A stretch of 64,000 nucleotides of DNA from Chryseobacterium cheonjiense. GTDB taxonomy: Bacteria; Bacteroidota; Bacteroidia; Flavobacteriales; Weeksellaceae. The notes beneath the pieces were generated by a model. The model did no database searches, had not been told where the DNA came from, and saw only the letters and a list, made by a program, of their open reading frames with translations. Position 1 is the first letter of the stretch; every line of letters begins with the position of its first letter. Both the position numbers and the translations under genes were made by a program. The stretch spans positions 1,610,502-1,674,501 of the forward strand of contig NZ_JABBGF010000001.1 of the NCBI RefSeq assembly GCF_012927265.1, given 5' to 3'. Shown piece after piece: positions 1 to 6,636 of this stretch.

Positions 1-136
1 ACAAAATTCAAGTAGACATCACTGCCACTTATTTGATTATTTTTTTCCATGTAAGTATTTGTGTTTTTTATGCAGTTGGATTTATTTCACTGAATAATTA
101 TTTTAAATGAATAGATAATTTTAAATTTTCAACTTT

Positions 137-1210
137 TTAATGATATTTCAGTTTCATTTCCGGCTGAATCTTGAGGAGCGTTTCATAGATAAGACTGATA
201 ACATTTCCTACATCTTCTTTGGAAACCATCTCTACCGTCGTATGCATATAACGTAAAGGCAATGAAATCAAAGCACTCGGAACTCCGCCGTTGGAATGGG
301 CAAAGGCATCCGTATCGGTACCTGTCATTCTGCTTGCTGCCGCCCTCTGATAAGGAATTTGCTTTGTTTTTGCCGTTTCAATGATCAGTTCACGGATCGT
401 ATGATGAACGCTTGGTGCAAAAAATACTACCGGGCCCGCACCGCACTTTTGGTCACCCTCCTTTTTCTTTTCAATCATCGGGGTGGTGGTGTCGTGGGTA
501 ACATCTGTCACAATGGCAATATTAGGCTTTATAGTGTCAGCAATCATATCAGCACCATAAAGGCCTACTTCTTCCTGTACAGAATTGGTAATATATAAAC
601 CAAAAGGAAGCGTTTTTTTATTTTCCTTTAAAAGTCGCGCCACTTCAGCAATCATAAATCCGCCGATTCTGTTGTCTAAAGCCCTGCATACAAAATAACG
701 GTCATTCATTTCGAAGAACTCATCTGGATAGGTAATCATACAACCTACATAAATTCCCATTTCTTCCACTTCCTTTTTGGAAGTGGCTCCACAATCGATG
801 AATATATTTTCAATTTTCGGTGTCGGTTCATTCTGGTTGGTTCTTGTATGAATAGCCGGCCACCCGAAAACTCCTTTTACAATTCCGTTTTCTCCGTGAA
901 TGTGTACGACTTTGGAAGGAGCAATGGTCTGATCTGAACCTCCGTTACGGATCACATAAATAAGTCCGTCATCGGTAATATAATTTACATACCAGGAAAT
1001 TTCATCAGCATGGGCTTCTATGACTACTTTAAATTCTGCTTCAGGATTGATAATACCGTAACAGGTACCGTAATGATCCACCTCGATTTTATCAACATAC
1101 GGTTTGATATAATCCATCCATACTTTCTGTCCTTCATGCTCATAACCGGTGGGAGAAGAGGTGTTTAAATATTTTTCTAAAAATTTCAGAGATTTCTTAT
1201 CAAATTTCAT
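137..1210 (-). CDS. M42 family metallopeptidase (glutamyl aminopeptidase/endoglucanase-like)
   Basis: Cytoplasmic dinuclear-metal aminopeptidase of the M42 family, which trims N-terminal residues from peptides, usually as a large multimer. Metal and catalytic motifs appear in the expected order: AHADE near residue 68, ALDNR near 197, QEEVG near 232, TDVTHD near 256 and an MHTTVE histidine near the C-terminus. The length of 357 residues is normal for the family. I chose the ATG at 1210 because family homology begins at MKFDKKSL; a longer frame to 1276 would add a basic, unconserved tail and run into the divergent gene. It is divergent from the DUF4294 gene with about 50 bases between them. Substrate preference cannot be read from the sequence. 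Confidence 0.9.
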   Translation of the reverse strand: MKFDKKSLKFLEKYLNTSSPTGYEHEGQKVWMDYIKPYVDKIEVDHYGTCYGIINPEAEFKVVIEAHADEISWYVNYITDDGLIYVIRNGGSDQTIAPSKVVHIHGENGIVKGVFGWPAIHTRTNQNEPTPKIENIFIDCGATSKKEVEEMGIYVGCMITYPDEFFEMNDRYFVCRALDNRIGGFMIAEVARLLKENKKTLPFGLYITNSVQEEVGLYGADMIADTIKPNIAIVTDVTHDTTTPMIEKKKEGDQKCGAGPVVFFAPSVHHTIRELIIETAKTKQIPYQRAAASRMTGTDTDAFAHSNGGVPSALISLPLRYMHTTVEMVSKEDVGNVISLIYETLLKIQPEMKLKYH

Positions 1211-1262
1211 AAAAAAGGAATGATTTTTGCGTTTTAATTTTTTTCTAATAGGTGTAAAAATA

Positions 1263-1967
1263 ATGAAATTTAGCAAGATTATTTGTCTTTATCTTTTAAT
1301 TTTTAGCGTGAGTGTTTTTGGACAGAAAGACTCTGTTATTGCAAAGCCGTTAAGCCAATATCCTCAAGAACTTTTAAAGGTAGACGAATTTGGAAATAAA
1401 TATTTTTATGATGAAAGGCAGAAGGCAAAGATTTACGAGATCAATGGCGAAACGGTAGTAGTGATGGATGAGCTTATTTTGCTCAATAAGCCTCGTTTTA
1501 ATAATCAGTTAGACAGAAATTATTATTATTTTCTTAATAAAAAATTATACCGGGTTTATCCTTTATTTTTAACCGCACTGCAGCAGTACAGGGATATTCA
1601 GGGCGAAATGAATAATCTCGACAGTAAAGCAAAAAGAAAATACATCAAAGACCGGCAGAATATCCTTGCCGACCAGTATGAAAAGCAGCTCAGGGATCTT
1701 ACAACAACGGAAGGACAGGTTTTTGCAAAGCTTATGAACAGGGCTACCGGCAAAAACGTCTATGAAATTATAAAAGAACTGAGAGGAGGATGGAGCGCAT
1801 TCTGGTGGAATGTAAAAGGTAAAATGGCAGATATCGACCTTAAAGATAAATATGATCCCCACGCCAACAGAACCGATGAGTATCTCGAATCACTGCTTCA
1901 ATCGAACTGGAATTCGGGCTATTTGCAGCCTTATCCCGGAGCAGCCAATTTTAAAGTCTACAAATAA
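1263..1967 (+). CDS. DUF4294 domain-containing secreted protein
   Basis: A 234-residue protein with a clear signal peptide (residues 1-20, ending VSVFGQ). It resembles the flavobacterial DUF4294 family, whose function is unknown. The body is rich in Tyr, Lys and Arg, with a central segment of charged helices (NNLDSKAKRKYIKDRQ) and a Trp-rich stretch GGWSAFWWNVKGKMADIDL near the C-terminus that is typical of the family. The start is the ATG at 1263, which opens directly onto the signal peptide. Its position divergent from the M42 peptidase is, as I recall, common in flavobacteria. No enzymatic motif is visible. Confidence 0.75.
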   Translation: MKFSKIICLYLLIFSVSVFGQKDSVIAKPLSQYPQELLKVDEFGNKYFYDERQKAKIYEINGETVVVMDELILLNKPRFNNQLDRNYYYFLNKKLYRVYPLFLTALQQYRDIQGEMNNLDSKAKRKYIKDRQNILADQYEKQLRDLTTTEGQVFAKLMNRATGKNVYEIIKELRGGWSAFWWNVKGKMADIDLKDKYDPHANRTDEYLESLLQSNWNSGYLQPYPGAANFKVYK

Positions 1968-1977
1968 TAATCAATAT

Positions 1978-2014
1978 AAAAAATTCCTGTAAAAAAAGAT
2001 TTACAGGAATTTTT
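1978..2014. terminator. Bidirectional hairpin terminator
   Basis: A long A/T-flanked inverted repeat (AATTCCTGTAA pairing with TTACAGGAATT) lies between the convergent DUF4294 and NUDIX genes. It has A-tracts on one side and T-tracts on the other, so it can end transcription from both. It overlaps the last codons of the NUDIX gene. Confidence 0.75.
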
Positions 2015-2417
2015 CTTTCAGTTTGTCAAAAACAATTTTATCAATGGGGAGCACAAAAGGATTGTCGGCTCTTTCGATATCGATCCATTCTGTTTTTTCA
2101 ATGCACGGATCCAAAATAAGAAAATCTTCTTCATTGATGATATTCACAATATAGTAAACGGTAAACAACTGCTCATTCTCTCTGAACCGCGAAACCAGGA
2201 AGTTTTCCTGCGTGTAAAAATGTTCTACTATTTCAATTTTTACGTTCAGCTCCTCATCAAATTCACGGTGCAGGCAATCTAATAATCCTTCCCCAAACTC
2301 AAGCCCGCCACCCGGAAATTTCATTAAAGGTTCACCTGCATATTCTTCAAATAAAGTCAAAACTTTTTTATCCTTTACTGCACAGGCATACACCCTAATG
2401 TTTATCTTGTCTATCAT
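2001..2417 (-). CDS. NUDIX hydrolase
   Basis: A small (138-residue) Nudix-fold pyrophosphohydrolase acting on a nucleoside diphosphate linked to another moiety; the substrate is not predictable. The Nudix box spans residues 37-59: GGGLEFGE, then seven residues, then REFDEELNV. It matches GX5EX7REUXEEXGU except that the late Gly is Asn. The gene stands alone, convergent with DUF4294, and shares the bidirectional terminator at its 3' end. Length is typical of a single-domain Nudix protein such as a MutT- or NudF-like housekeeping enzyme. Confidence 0.85.
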   Translation of the reverse strand: MIDKINIRVYACAVKDKKVLTLFEEYAGEPLMKFPGGGLEFGEGLLDCLHREFDEELNVKIEIVEHFYTQENFLVSRFRENEQLFTVYYIVNIINEEDFLILDPCIEKTEWIDIERADNPFVLPIDKIVFDKLKEKFL

Positions 2418-2803
2418 ATATCATAATTTGTAAAGCTAATGTAAGAAATTATGCGTAAAAGGGCAATATGAAAATAGGTTATGGCTTATAGAATCCATCT
2501 TGATCCGTGTTTTAGGTATAAATACCCTAACCGTTTGAATTAATTCAGATTTTGATTATGTTTTAAGAATAAACGTTAAACCAAAATAGCCGTTACAACA
2601 GACAATATTAAACTGACATTTAAGAAAAAACACCAAATACAATTTAAACTATTTGTTAAATTATTATTAATCAGAAGTTTGTATTGCTTATTAATTATCG
2701 TTTAAAAAACCGCGAAACTACAATTATTTTTCAAACGACCAAAAAATAAAGCTATTGCATTTTATCTCTATTATAGAATATTTTTGCCATAAAGCCAACA
2801 ATA
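2418..2803. other. Intergenic region upstream of the LacI gene
   Basis: 386 bases without a credible gene, between the divergent NUDIX and LacI genes. It is strongly A/T-rich. It contains the promoter at 2755-2786 and several TTAAAC/GTTTAA-type half sites (for example around 2697-2706) that could bind a LacI-family regulator, but no single perfect operator stands out. Confidence 0.5.
2755..2786 (+). promoter_or_regulatory. Flavobacterial promoter (TTG-N21-TATTTTTG) for the LacI gene
   Basis: TTG at 2755-2757 and TATTTTTG at 2779-2786 match the Bacteroidota -33 (TTG) and -7 (TAnnTTTG) elements, with a 21-base spacer, 17 bases upstream of the LacI start codon. Confidence 0.6.
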
Positions 2804-3802
2804 ATGAAACGAGCTTCTATAAAAGATATCGCGAGAATTGCAGGAGTTTCCGTAGCTACGGTATCATATGTCCTTAACAAAAAAGAAGGAAGCCGGATCA
2901 GCGAAGCTACCCAGAAAAAAATACTGGAAGTTGCACAAAGCATCAATTATACGCCCAATAAGATTGCGAAAAGTCTTAAAATGAGCAAAAGCAAACTGAT
3001 CGGCCTTATCGTAGCAGATATTTCCAACGACTTTTATTCTAATATTGCGCGCAGTATTGAAGATGAAGCCATGAAACTCGGATATACGCTTCTGATTGGC
3101 AGCTGCGATGAAAATCCTGAAAAATTTGCAAAGCTTACCGAACTATTTTCAGAACAGCAGGTAGACGGAATGATTGTAGCTCCTGTGGTAGATTCTGATG
3201 ACGCAATCAACAAGCTGATAAGAGAAGAATATCCTATTGTAACGATTGACAGATACCTGAAAAATATAGATCTTCCTGGTGTTATGATCAATAATTTTGA
3301 AATTTCTGAACAGATCTGCAATCATTTGCTTTTAAAAAATTTTGATGAACTAATATATGTGGGATACGATACCGAACTTCCACATCTTCTTGACCGACAG
3401 GATGGCTTTGATAAAAGAGCCGAAAAATCCGGAACCTCTATCAAACGGATTTTAACAGGAATTCATCACATTACGGAGGAAGTTCACCAACAGCTCAGGG
3501 ATAATCTTGACCTTTCAAAAAAAACAGCTATTTATTTTTCAAGCAATAAACTGGGAATTGCGGGGTTACGGTACCTTATCGATAATAATATTAAAGTTCC
3601 GGAAAATGTTTCCCTTGTTGCTTTTGACGAGACGGAAGCCTATTATCTTTTTCCAACAGAAGTAAGCTTTGTAAGGCAGCCGTTGGAAGAACTGGCCCGG
3701 GAATCCGTAAAGTTGCTGGACAACCAGATTAACAGCTATGCAAAAGAAGGCAGAAGAGTAACCTTTAAGGCAGAATTTATTGAGCGCAGTTCTGTAGAGT
3801 AA
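2804..3802 (+). CDS. LacI family transcriptional regulator
   Basis: A 332-residue repressor-type regulator. The N-terminal LacI helix-turn-helix is at residues 5-27 (IKDIARIAGVSVATVSYVLN), followed by the hinge region and a periplasmic-binding-protein-like ligand domain (from about residue 62, LIGLIVADISNDFY, to the C-terminus). Nine bases separate it from a PfkB-family sugar kinase on the same strand, so the two are probably one transcript and the effector is probably a sugar or sugar phosphate related to the kinase substrate. No transporter or glycosidase sits beside the pair, so the regulon must reach other loci or just this pair. Confidence 0.9.
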   Translation: MKRASIKDIARIAGVSVATVSYVLNKKEGSRISEATQKKILEVAQSINYTPNKIAKSLKMSKSKLIGLIVADISNDFYSNIARSIEDEAMKLGYTLLIGSCDENPEKFAKLTELFSEQQVDGMIVAPVVDSDDAINKLIREEYPIVTIDRYLKNIDLPGVMINNFEISEQICNHLLLKNFDELIYVGYDTELPHLLDRQDGFDKRAEKSGTSIKRILTGIHHITEEVHQQLRDNLDLSKKTAIYFSSNKLGIAGLRYLIDNNIKVPENVSLVAFDETEAYYLFPTEVSFVRQPLEELARESVKLLDNQINSYAKEGRRVTFKAEFIERSSVE

Positions 3803-3811
3803 TAAAAAATA

Positions 3812-4717
3812 ATGATGACAGATAAAAAACCTTATATATTGTGTTTCGGAGAGGTATTGTGGGATATCTTTCCGGAAGGTTCCAAAGCAGGTGGAGCGCC
3901 ATTTAATGTGGCTTATAATGTCCACAAAACGCGTGTTGACGTACAGGTGCTCAGTAAAACAGGAAATGATGATCTTGGCAAGAAACTACGTGAGCAAATC
4001 CGCAATTGGGGGATTTCTACACAGCTGATCCAGGTCGACGAAAATCATCCCACCAGTACGGTAATCGCGAAAATAGACGAACATAACGAAGCAACCTACG
4101 AAATCATCAACGATGTAGCATGGGATCATATTCAATATTTTCCTGAATATAATGAATTGGTTTCGAATGCCGAAGCTTTTGTATTCGGAAGTCTTTCTTC
4201 AAGAAACGAAACGACAAGAAATACATTACTGAAGCTTCTTGATCATGCAAAGCTTAAGATTTTTGACGTTAATTTAAGGCCGCCATTTATTGATGGAGAA
4301 TTAATTAAAACGCTTCTGCATAAAGCGGATGTCGTTAAAATAAATAAATCTGAACTGCAACAGATTCTGGAACTTACGGAAGAACAATACTCAACGGAAG
4401 AAGACGCTGTGAAAGCAATTCAGAGACATTTTGCTGTTGACGAAATTGTCTTAACCAAAGGCAGTGAAGGAGCAAGATATTTTGTTGGCTACAAAAGCTA
4501 TACGCTCCCGGCTGTTCCGATTACAGTTGCTGATACAGTAGGAAGCGGGGATGCCTTTCTTTCAGGATTTATTGCGAAAAGAATTTTTAATGAAACACCG
4601 GAAGAGATCCTGAAAAATGCCGTTTCTCTGGGTGCATTCATCACTTCAAAATATGGTGCATGTCCCGATTACGATTACTCTGAATTTGAAGAGTTTAAAG
4701 CAAGGCATTTTAATTAA
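3812..4717 (+). CDS. PfkB family carbohydrate kinase (fructokinase-like)
   Basis: A 301-residue sugar kinase of the ribokinase/PfkB family, phosphorylating a sugar with ATP in the cytoplasm. The N-terminal substrate motif is GGAPFNVAYN (residues 27-36) and the C-terminal ATP/anion-hole signature is DTVGSGDAFLSGF (about 241-253), including the catalytic Asp. The GGAP-NVA form is most like fructokinases, but substrate assignment from sequence is only tentative. Co-directional with the LacI gene 9 bases upstream. Two ATG codons in tandem (3812 and 3815) make the first residue uncertain by one. Confidence 0.85.
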   Translation: MMTDKKPYILCFGEVLWDIFPEGSKAGGAPFNVAYNVHKTRVDVQVLSKTGNDDLGKKLREQIRNWGISTQLIQVDENHPTSTVIAKIDEHNEATYEIINDVAWDHIQYFPEYNELVSNAEAFVFGSLSSRNETTRNTLLKLLDHAKLKIFDVNLRPPFIDGELIKTLLHKADVVKINKSELQQILELTEEQYSTEEDAVKAIQRHFAVDEIVLTKGSEGARYFVGYKSYTLPAVPITVADTVGSGDAFLSGFIAKRIFNETPEEILKNAVSLGAFITSKYGACPDYDYSEFEEFKARHFN

Positions 4718-4743
4718 ATATTTACGGTCTAAAAATGTAAATC

Positions 4744-4770
4744 ATGAAAAATTTAAATAAAAAACTGTAA
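4744..4770 (+). pseudogene. Possible remnant of a double-glycine leader peptide gene
   Basis: An 8-codon frame, MKNLNKKL then stop, sits 50 bases before an intact peptide gene that begins MKNLKKLTK. The shared MKNL(N/K)K start suggests a truncated or decayed copy. The match is too short to exclude chance. Confidence 0.25.
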
Positions 4771-4820
4771 TAATTAAGAGTAATATTCGTTATATATTGA
4801 ACCAACAAAATTAAAACGAT

Positions 4821-4955
4821 ATGAAAAATTTAAAGAAACTAACAAAGACAGAGCTTAAATCAGTATATGGCGGAAAGCCAAGAGAGTACTGTGTTTACTG
4901 CGAAAGATTAAACAAAACAGTCTGCAGTACGGTGCCAATCGCACAATGTCCTTAA
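4821..4955 (+). CDS. Double-glycine-leader peptide (bacteriocin-like, 44 residues)
   Basis: A 44-codon gene reading MKNLKKLTKTELKSVYGG followed by a 26-residue Cys-rich tail. The first 18 residues match the classic double-glycine leader used by peptidase-containing ABC exporters (hydrophobic residues at -4, -7 and -12, Gly-Gly at -2/-1). The predicted mature part has four Cys (C24, C27, C35, C43; a CxxC pair then C-x7-C), suggesting disulfides or modification. Similar short peptides are known in Chryseobacterium genomes as 'bacteriocin-like proteins'. A strong terminator follows at once, so it is a free-standing unit. No exporter, immunity or modification gene lies nearby. Function is inferred from the leader only. 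Confidence 0.7.
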   Translation: MKNLKKLTKTELKSVYGGKPREYCVYCERLNKTVCSTVPIAQCP

Positions 4956-4960
4956 CAGTC

Positions 4961-4986
4961 AAGCCGCTTTACAGCGGTTTTTTTAT
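4961..4986 (+). terminator. Rho-independent terminator after the double-glycine peptide gene
   Basis: A CCGCT-TTAC-AGCGG stem (extended by an A/G-T/T base) is followed by a run of seven Ts, 6 bases after the stop codon of the peptide gene. Confidence 0.8.
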
Positions 4987-5031
4987 TTTATCATTAAGCA
5001 AAACTCACAGGAATTTTATTTCAAAAATTAA

Positions 5032-5039
5032 TACATTTG
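5032..5039 (+). promoter_or_regulatory. Probable -7 element (TACATTTG) for the DUF421 gene
   Basis: TACATTTG fits TAnnTTTG and lies 19 bases before the GTG start at 5059. No clear -33 TTG is seen at the right spacing. Confidence 0.4.
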
Positions 5040-5058
5040 ATATCTAATTAAAACTATA

Positions 5059-5571
5059 GTGAATCCTATTTTAGATGTCGTTGTACGGTCACTTTGTGTC
5101 TATCTTTTCATGGTAATTGCCATTCGTCTTTTTGGCAAAAATCAGCTTTCACAGCTCAATGCAGGAGATGTTGTTCTGCTGTTACTTATTTCCAACGCGG
5201 TTCAGAATGCCATGGTTGGCGAGAATACCTCACTGCAGGGAGGTCTTATAGCAGCACTCGTTCTTTTTATTGCCAATTTTATTGTTAAAAGATTAATGTT
5301 TTCGAACAAAAAATTCAGCAGTTTTCTCGAAGACGATCCTGTTATTTTAATAAAAGACGGAAAAGTAGAACAAGAAGCCTTAGATAAAGTAAAAATCAGC
5401 AGGGATGAGCTTGATGAGGCGGTAAGGGAACATGGCGTAAACGGAATAAAAAATGTAAAATTATCTGTTCTTGAAGTAGACGGAAATATCAGTGTAATAT
5501 CTGAAGATGAACAAAGTAAACAGACTCATTATACAAGAATAAAAAGAAAATATAAACGCAAATATCATTAA
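5059..5571 (+). CDS. DUF421 (YetF-type) membrane protein
   Basis: A 170-residue protein with about three N-terminal membrane segments (residues 5-22, 35-50 and 60-76, approximate) and a soluble C-terminal YetF domain. The family motif around residues 23-48 (RLFGKNQLSQLNAGD, LLLLISNAVQNAM) and the C-terminal VKISRDELDEAVREHG support DUF421. The biological role of the family is unknown, though members are often membrane-stress associated. It starts with GTG at 5059; no upstream ATG fits. It is an isolated gene with its own -7 element. The tail is strongly basic (KRKYKRKYH). Confidence 0.85.
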   Translation: MNPILDVVVRSLCVYLFMVIAIRLFGKNQLSQLNAGDVVLLLLISNAVQNAMVGENTSLQGGLIAALVLFIANFIVKRLMFSNKKFSSFLEDDPVILIKDGKVEQEALDKVKISRDELDEAVREHGVNGIKNVKLSVLEVDGNISVISEDEQSKQTHYTRIKRKYKRKYH

Positions 5572-5675
5572 TCATCAGTTTTATTAATTCAAATTTAAAT
5601 ATCATCTGTACAGCTTAAAAATTGCCTTTGGCACCAACATTGTTGCTTCAATCAGGAATTTGAAAAGTGAAAAAA

Positions 5676-5861
5676 ATGAAAGGATTGATTAAAATTGTTG
5701 GGATTACAGCAGTTATGATGATGATGACTTCATGTATTGTTCATGAACATCACGGAAGAAGGGGGATGCCTCCGGGACAAGCAAAGAAAGTCTATATTTA
5801 TGAAAAAAGAGGGCCGGGTCACGGTCATGGGCATCACAGAGGACATGGACGTCACAGGTGA
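5676..5861 (+). CDS. Small histidine-rich lipoprotein
   Basis: A 61-residue protein with a lipoprotein signal (MKGLIKIVGITAV..., lipobox MTSC, lipidated Cys at residue 20), then a short tail of 41 residues very rich in His, Gly and Arg (HEHHGRRGMPPGQAKK and a terminal HGHGHHRGHGRHR). The MPPGQAKK segment recurs in small Bacteroidota lipoproteins that are sometimes misnamed 'quinol oxidase subunit 4'; I do not assign that function. His clusters could bind metal ions. The ATG at 5676 is preferred over a GTG three codons upstream. A strong terminator follows. Confidence 0.65.
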   Translation: MKGLIKIVGITAVMMMMTSCIVHEHHGRRGMPPGQAKKVYIYEKRGPGHGHGHHRGHGRHR

Positions 5862-5880
5862 AAATTGAAAAAAAATAATA

Positions 5881-5907
5881 AGCATCGGATTTTCCGGTGC
5901 TTTTGCT
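5881..5907 (+). terminator. Terminator after the His-rich lipoprotein gene
   Basis: A nine-pair stem (AGCATCGGA with TCCGGTGCT, one G-T pair) with a TTT loop and a T-rich tail. Confidence 0.7.
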
Positions 5908-6022
5908 TTTATATTTAAAATTAAAGTTGATTTTAATTGCAGTACACGAAAGTAGAGACAGATCTTCAAAATAATTTGGCATCCGGCTTGTAAGTTATAC
6001 ATCAATCACAAATACCGTTTTT

Positions 6023-6136
6023 ATGAAAAATTTATCCAAAATGTTATTGGCGCTGGCTCTGTTTGCTGCGGTTTCATCATGTCTGCCAAGACCTCCGGCT
6101 CCGCCAAGGCCTCCGGAACCACCGCACAGAAGATAG
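6023..6136 (+). CDS. Tiny proline-rich lipoprotein (37 residues)
   Basis: A 37-codon gene reading MKNLSKMLLALALFAAVSSC and then a 17-residue tail composed mainly of Pro, Arg and Ala (PRPPAPPRPPEPP). The lipobox VSSC with Cys20 gives a mature lipopeptide of only 18 residues. A clear signal peptide, a terminator 5 bases after the stop and a neighbour of the same design (the His-rich lipoprotein) support a real gene. Too short for family assignment. Confidence 0.6.
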   Translation: MKNLSKMLLALALFAAVSSCLPRPPAPPRPPEPPHRR

Positions 6137-6140
6137 AAAG

Positions 6141-6168
6141 AAGCCCGGAAATTTTCCGGGCTTTATTA
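6141..6168. terminator. Strong hairpin terminator, possibly bidirectional
   Basis: AGCCCGGAA pairs with TTCCGGGCT (6142-6150 with 6154-6162), followed by T-rich sequence. It lies between the tiny lipoprotein and the convergent DUF4286 gene. Confidence 0.8.
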
Positions 6169-6173
6169 TATAT

Positions 6174-6488
6174 TTACAGTCTTGTTTTCTTAGGATTTAA
6201 AAGAGTATTAAAAATCATCACTTCCGTTCCGAATTTTGCTTCTACACGTTCTGCAATATTCTTCAGCTCACTCTGTACAAAATCTTCCCGCAGTTGATCA
6301 CTGTCAAAAACCAACAAAAGATTGTAATTCTTTCCTTCATCAATATAATCACTATGCACTTCAGAAAGGATGTATTTATTAACGTCCATTAAGTTTTCAG
6401 TCATGAGTACCAATGTTTCGTCGATATAATTTTCCCATTCTTCCAGATTGTTTTTCGTACAGTGGAAAGTTATGCTTAATACACTCAT
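6174..6488 (-). CDS. DUF4286 family protein
   Basis: A 104-residue cytoplasmic protein resembling the Bacteroidota DUF4286 family, a short ferredoxin-like/dimeric alpha-beta barrel type protein of unknown function. Visible features are an N-terminal beta strand (MSVLSITFHC), a WENYIDETL helix and a C-terminal KFGTEVMIFNTLL strand. It lies upstream of gyrA but is divergent from it, and ends near the shared terminator at 6141-6168. No catalytic motif is visible. Confidence 0.65.
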   Translation of the reverse strand: MSVLSITFHCTKNNLEEWENYIDETLVLMTENLMDVNKYILSEVHSDYIDEGKNYNLLLVFDSDQLREDFVQSELKNIAERVEAKFGTEVMIFNTLLNPKKTRL

Positions 6489-6636
6489 ATTTTATGATTT
6501 TTTTAATATTTTGAGTAAAATTCTACAGCAAAAATCGGCAAATTTTTCGTAAATTAGCCCGTTAATAAAAATTCAAAAAAAATAATTTTCAGACATACAG
6601 CTAAGGGTCTGACTGTCATTATAATAAAATTTGTTT

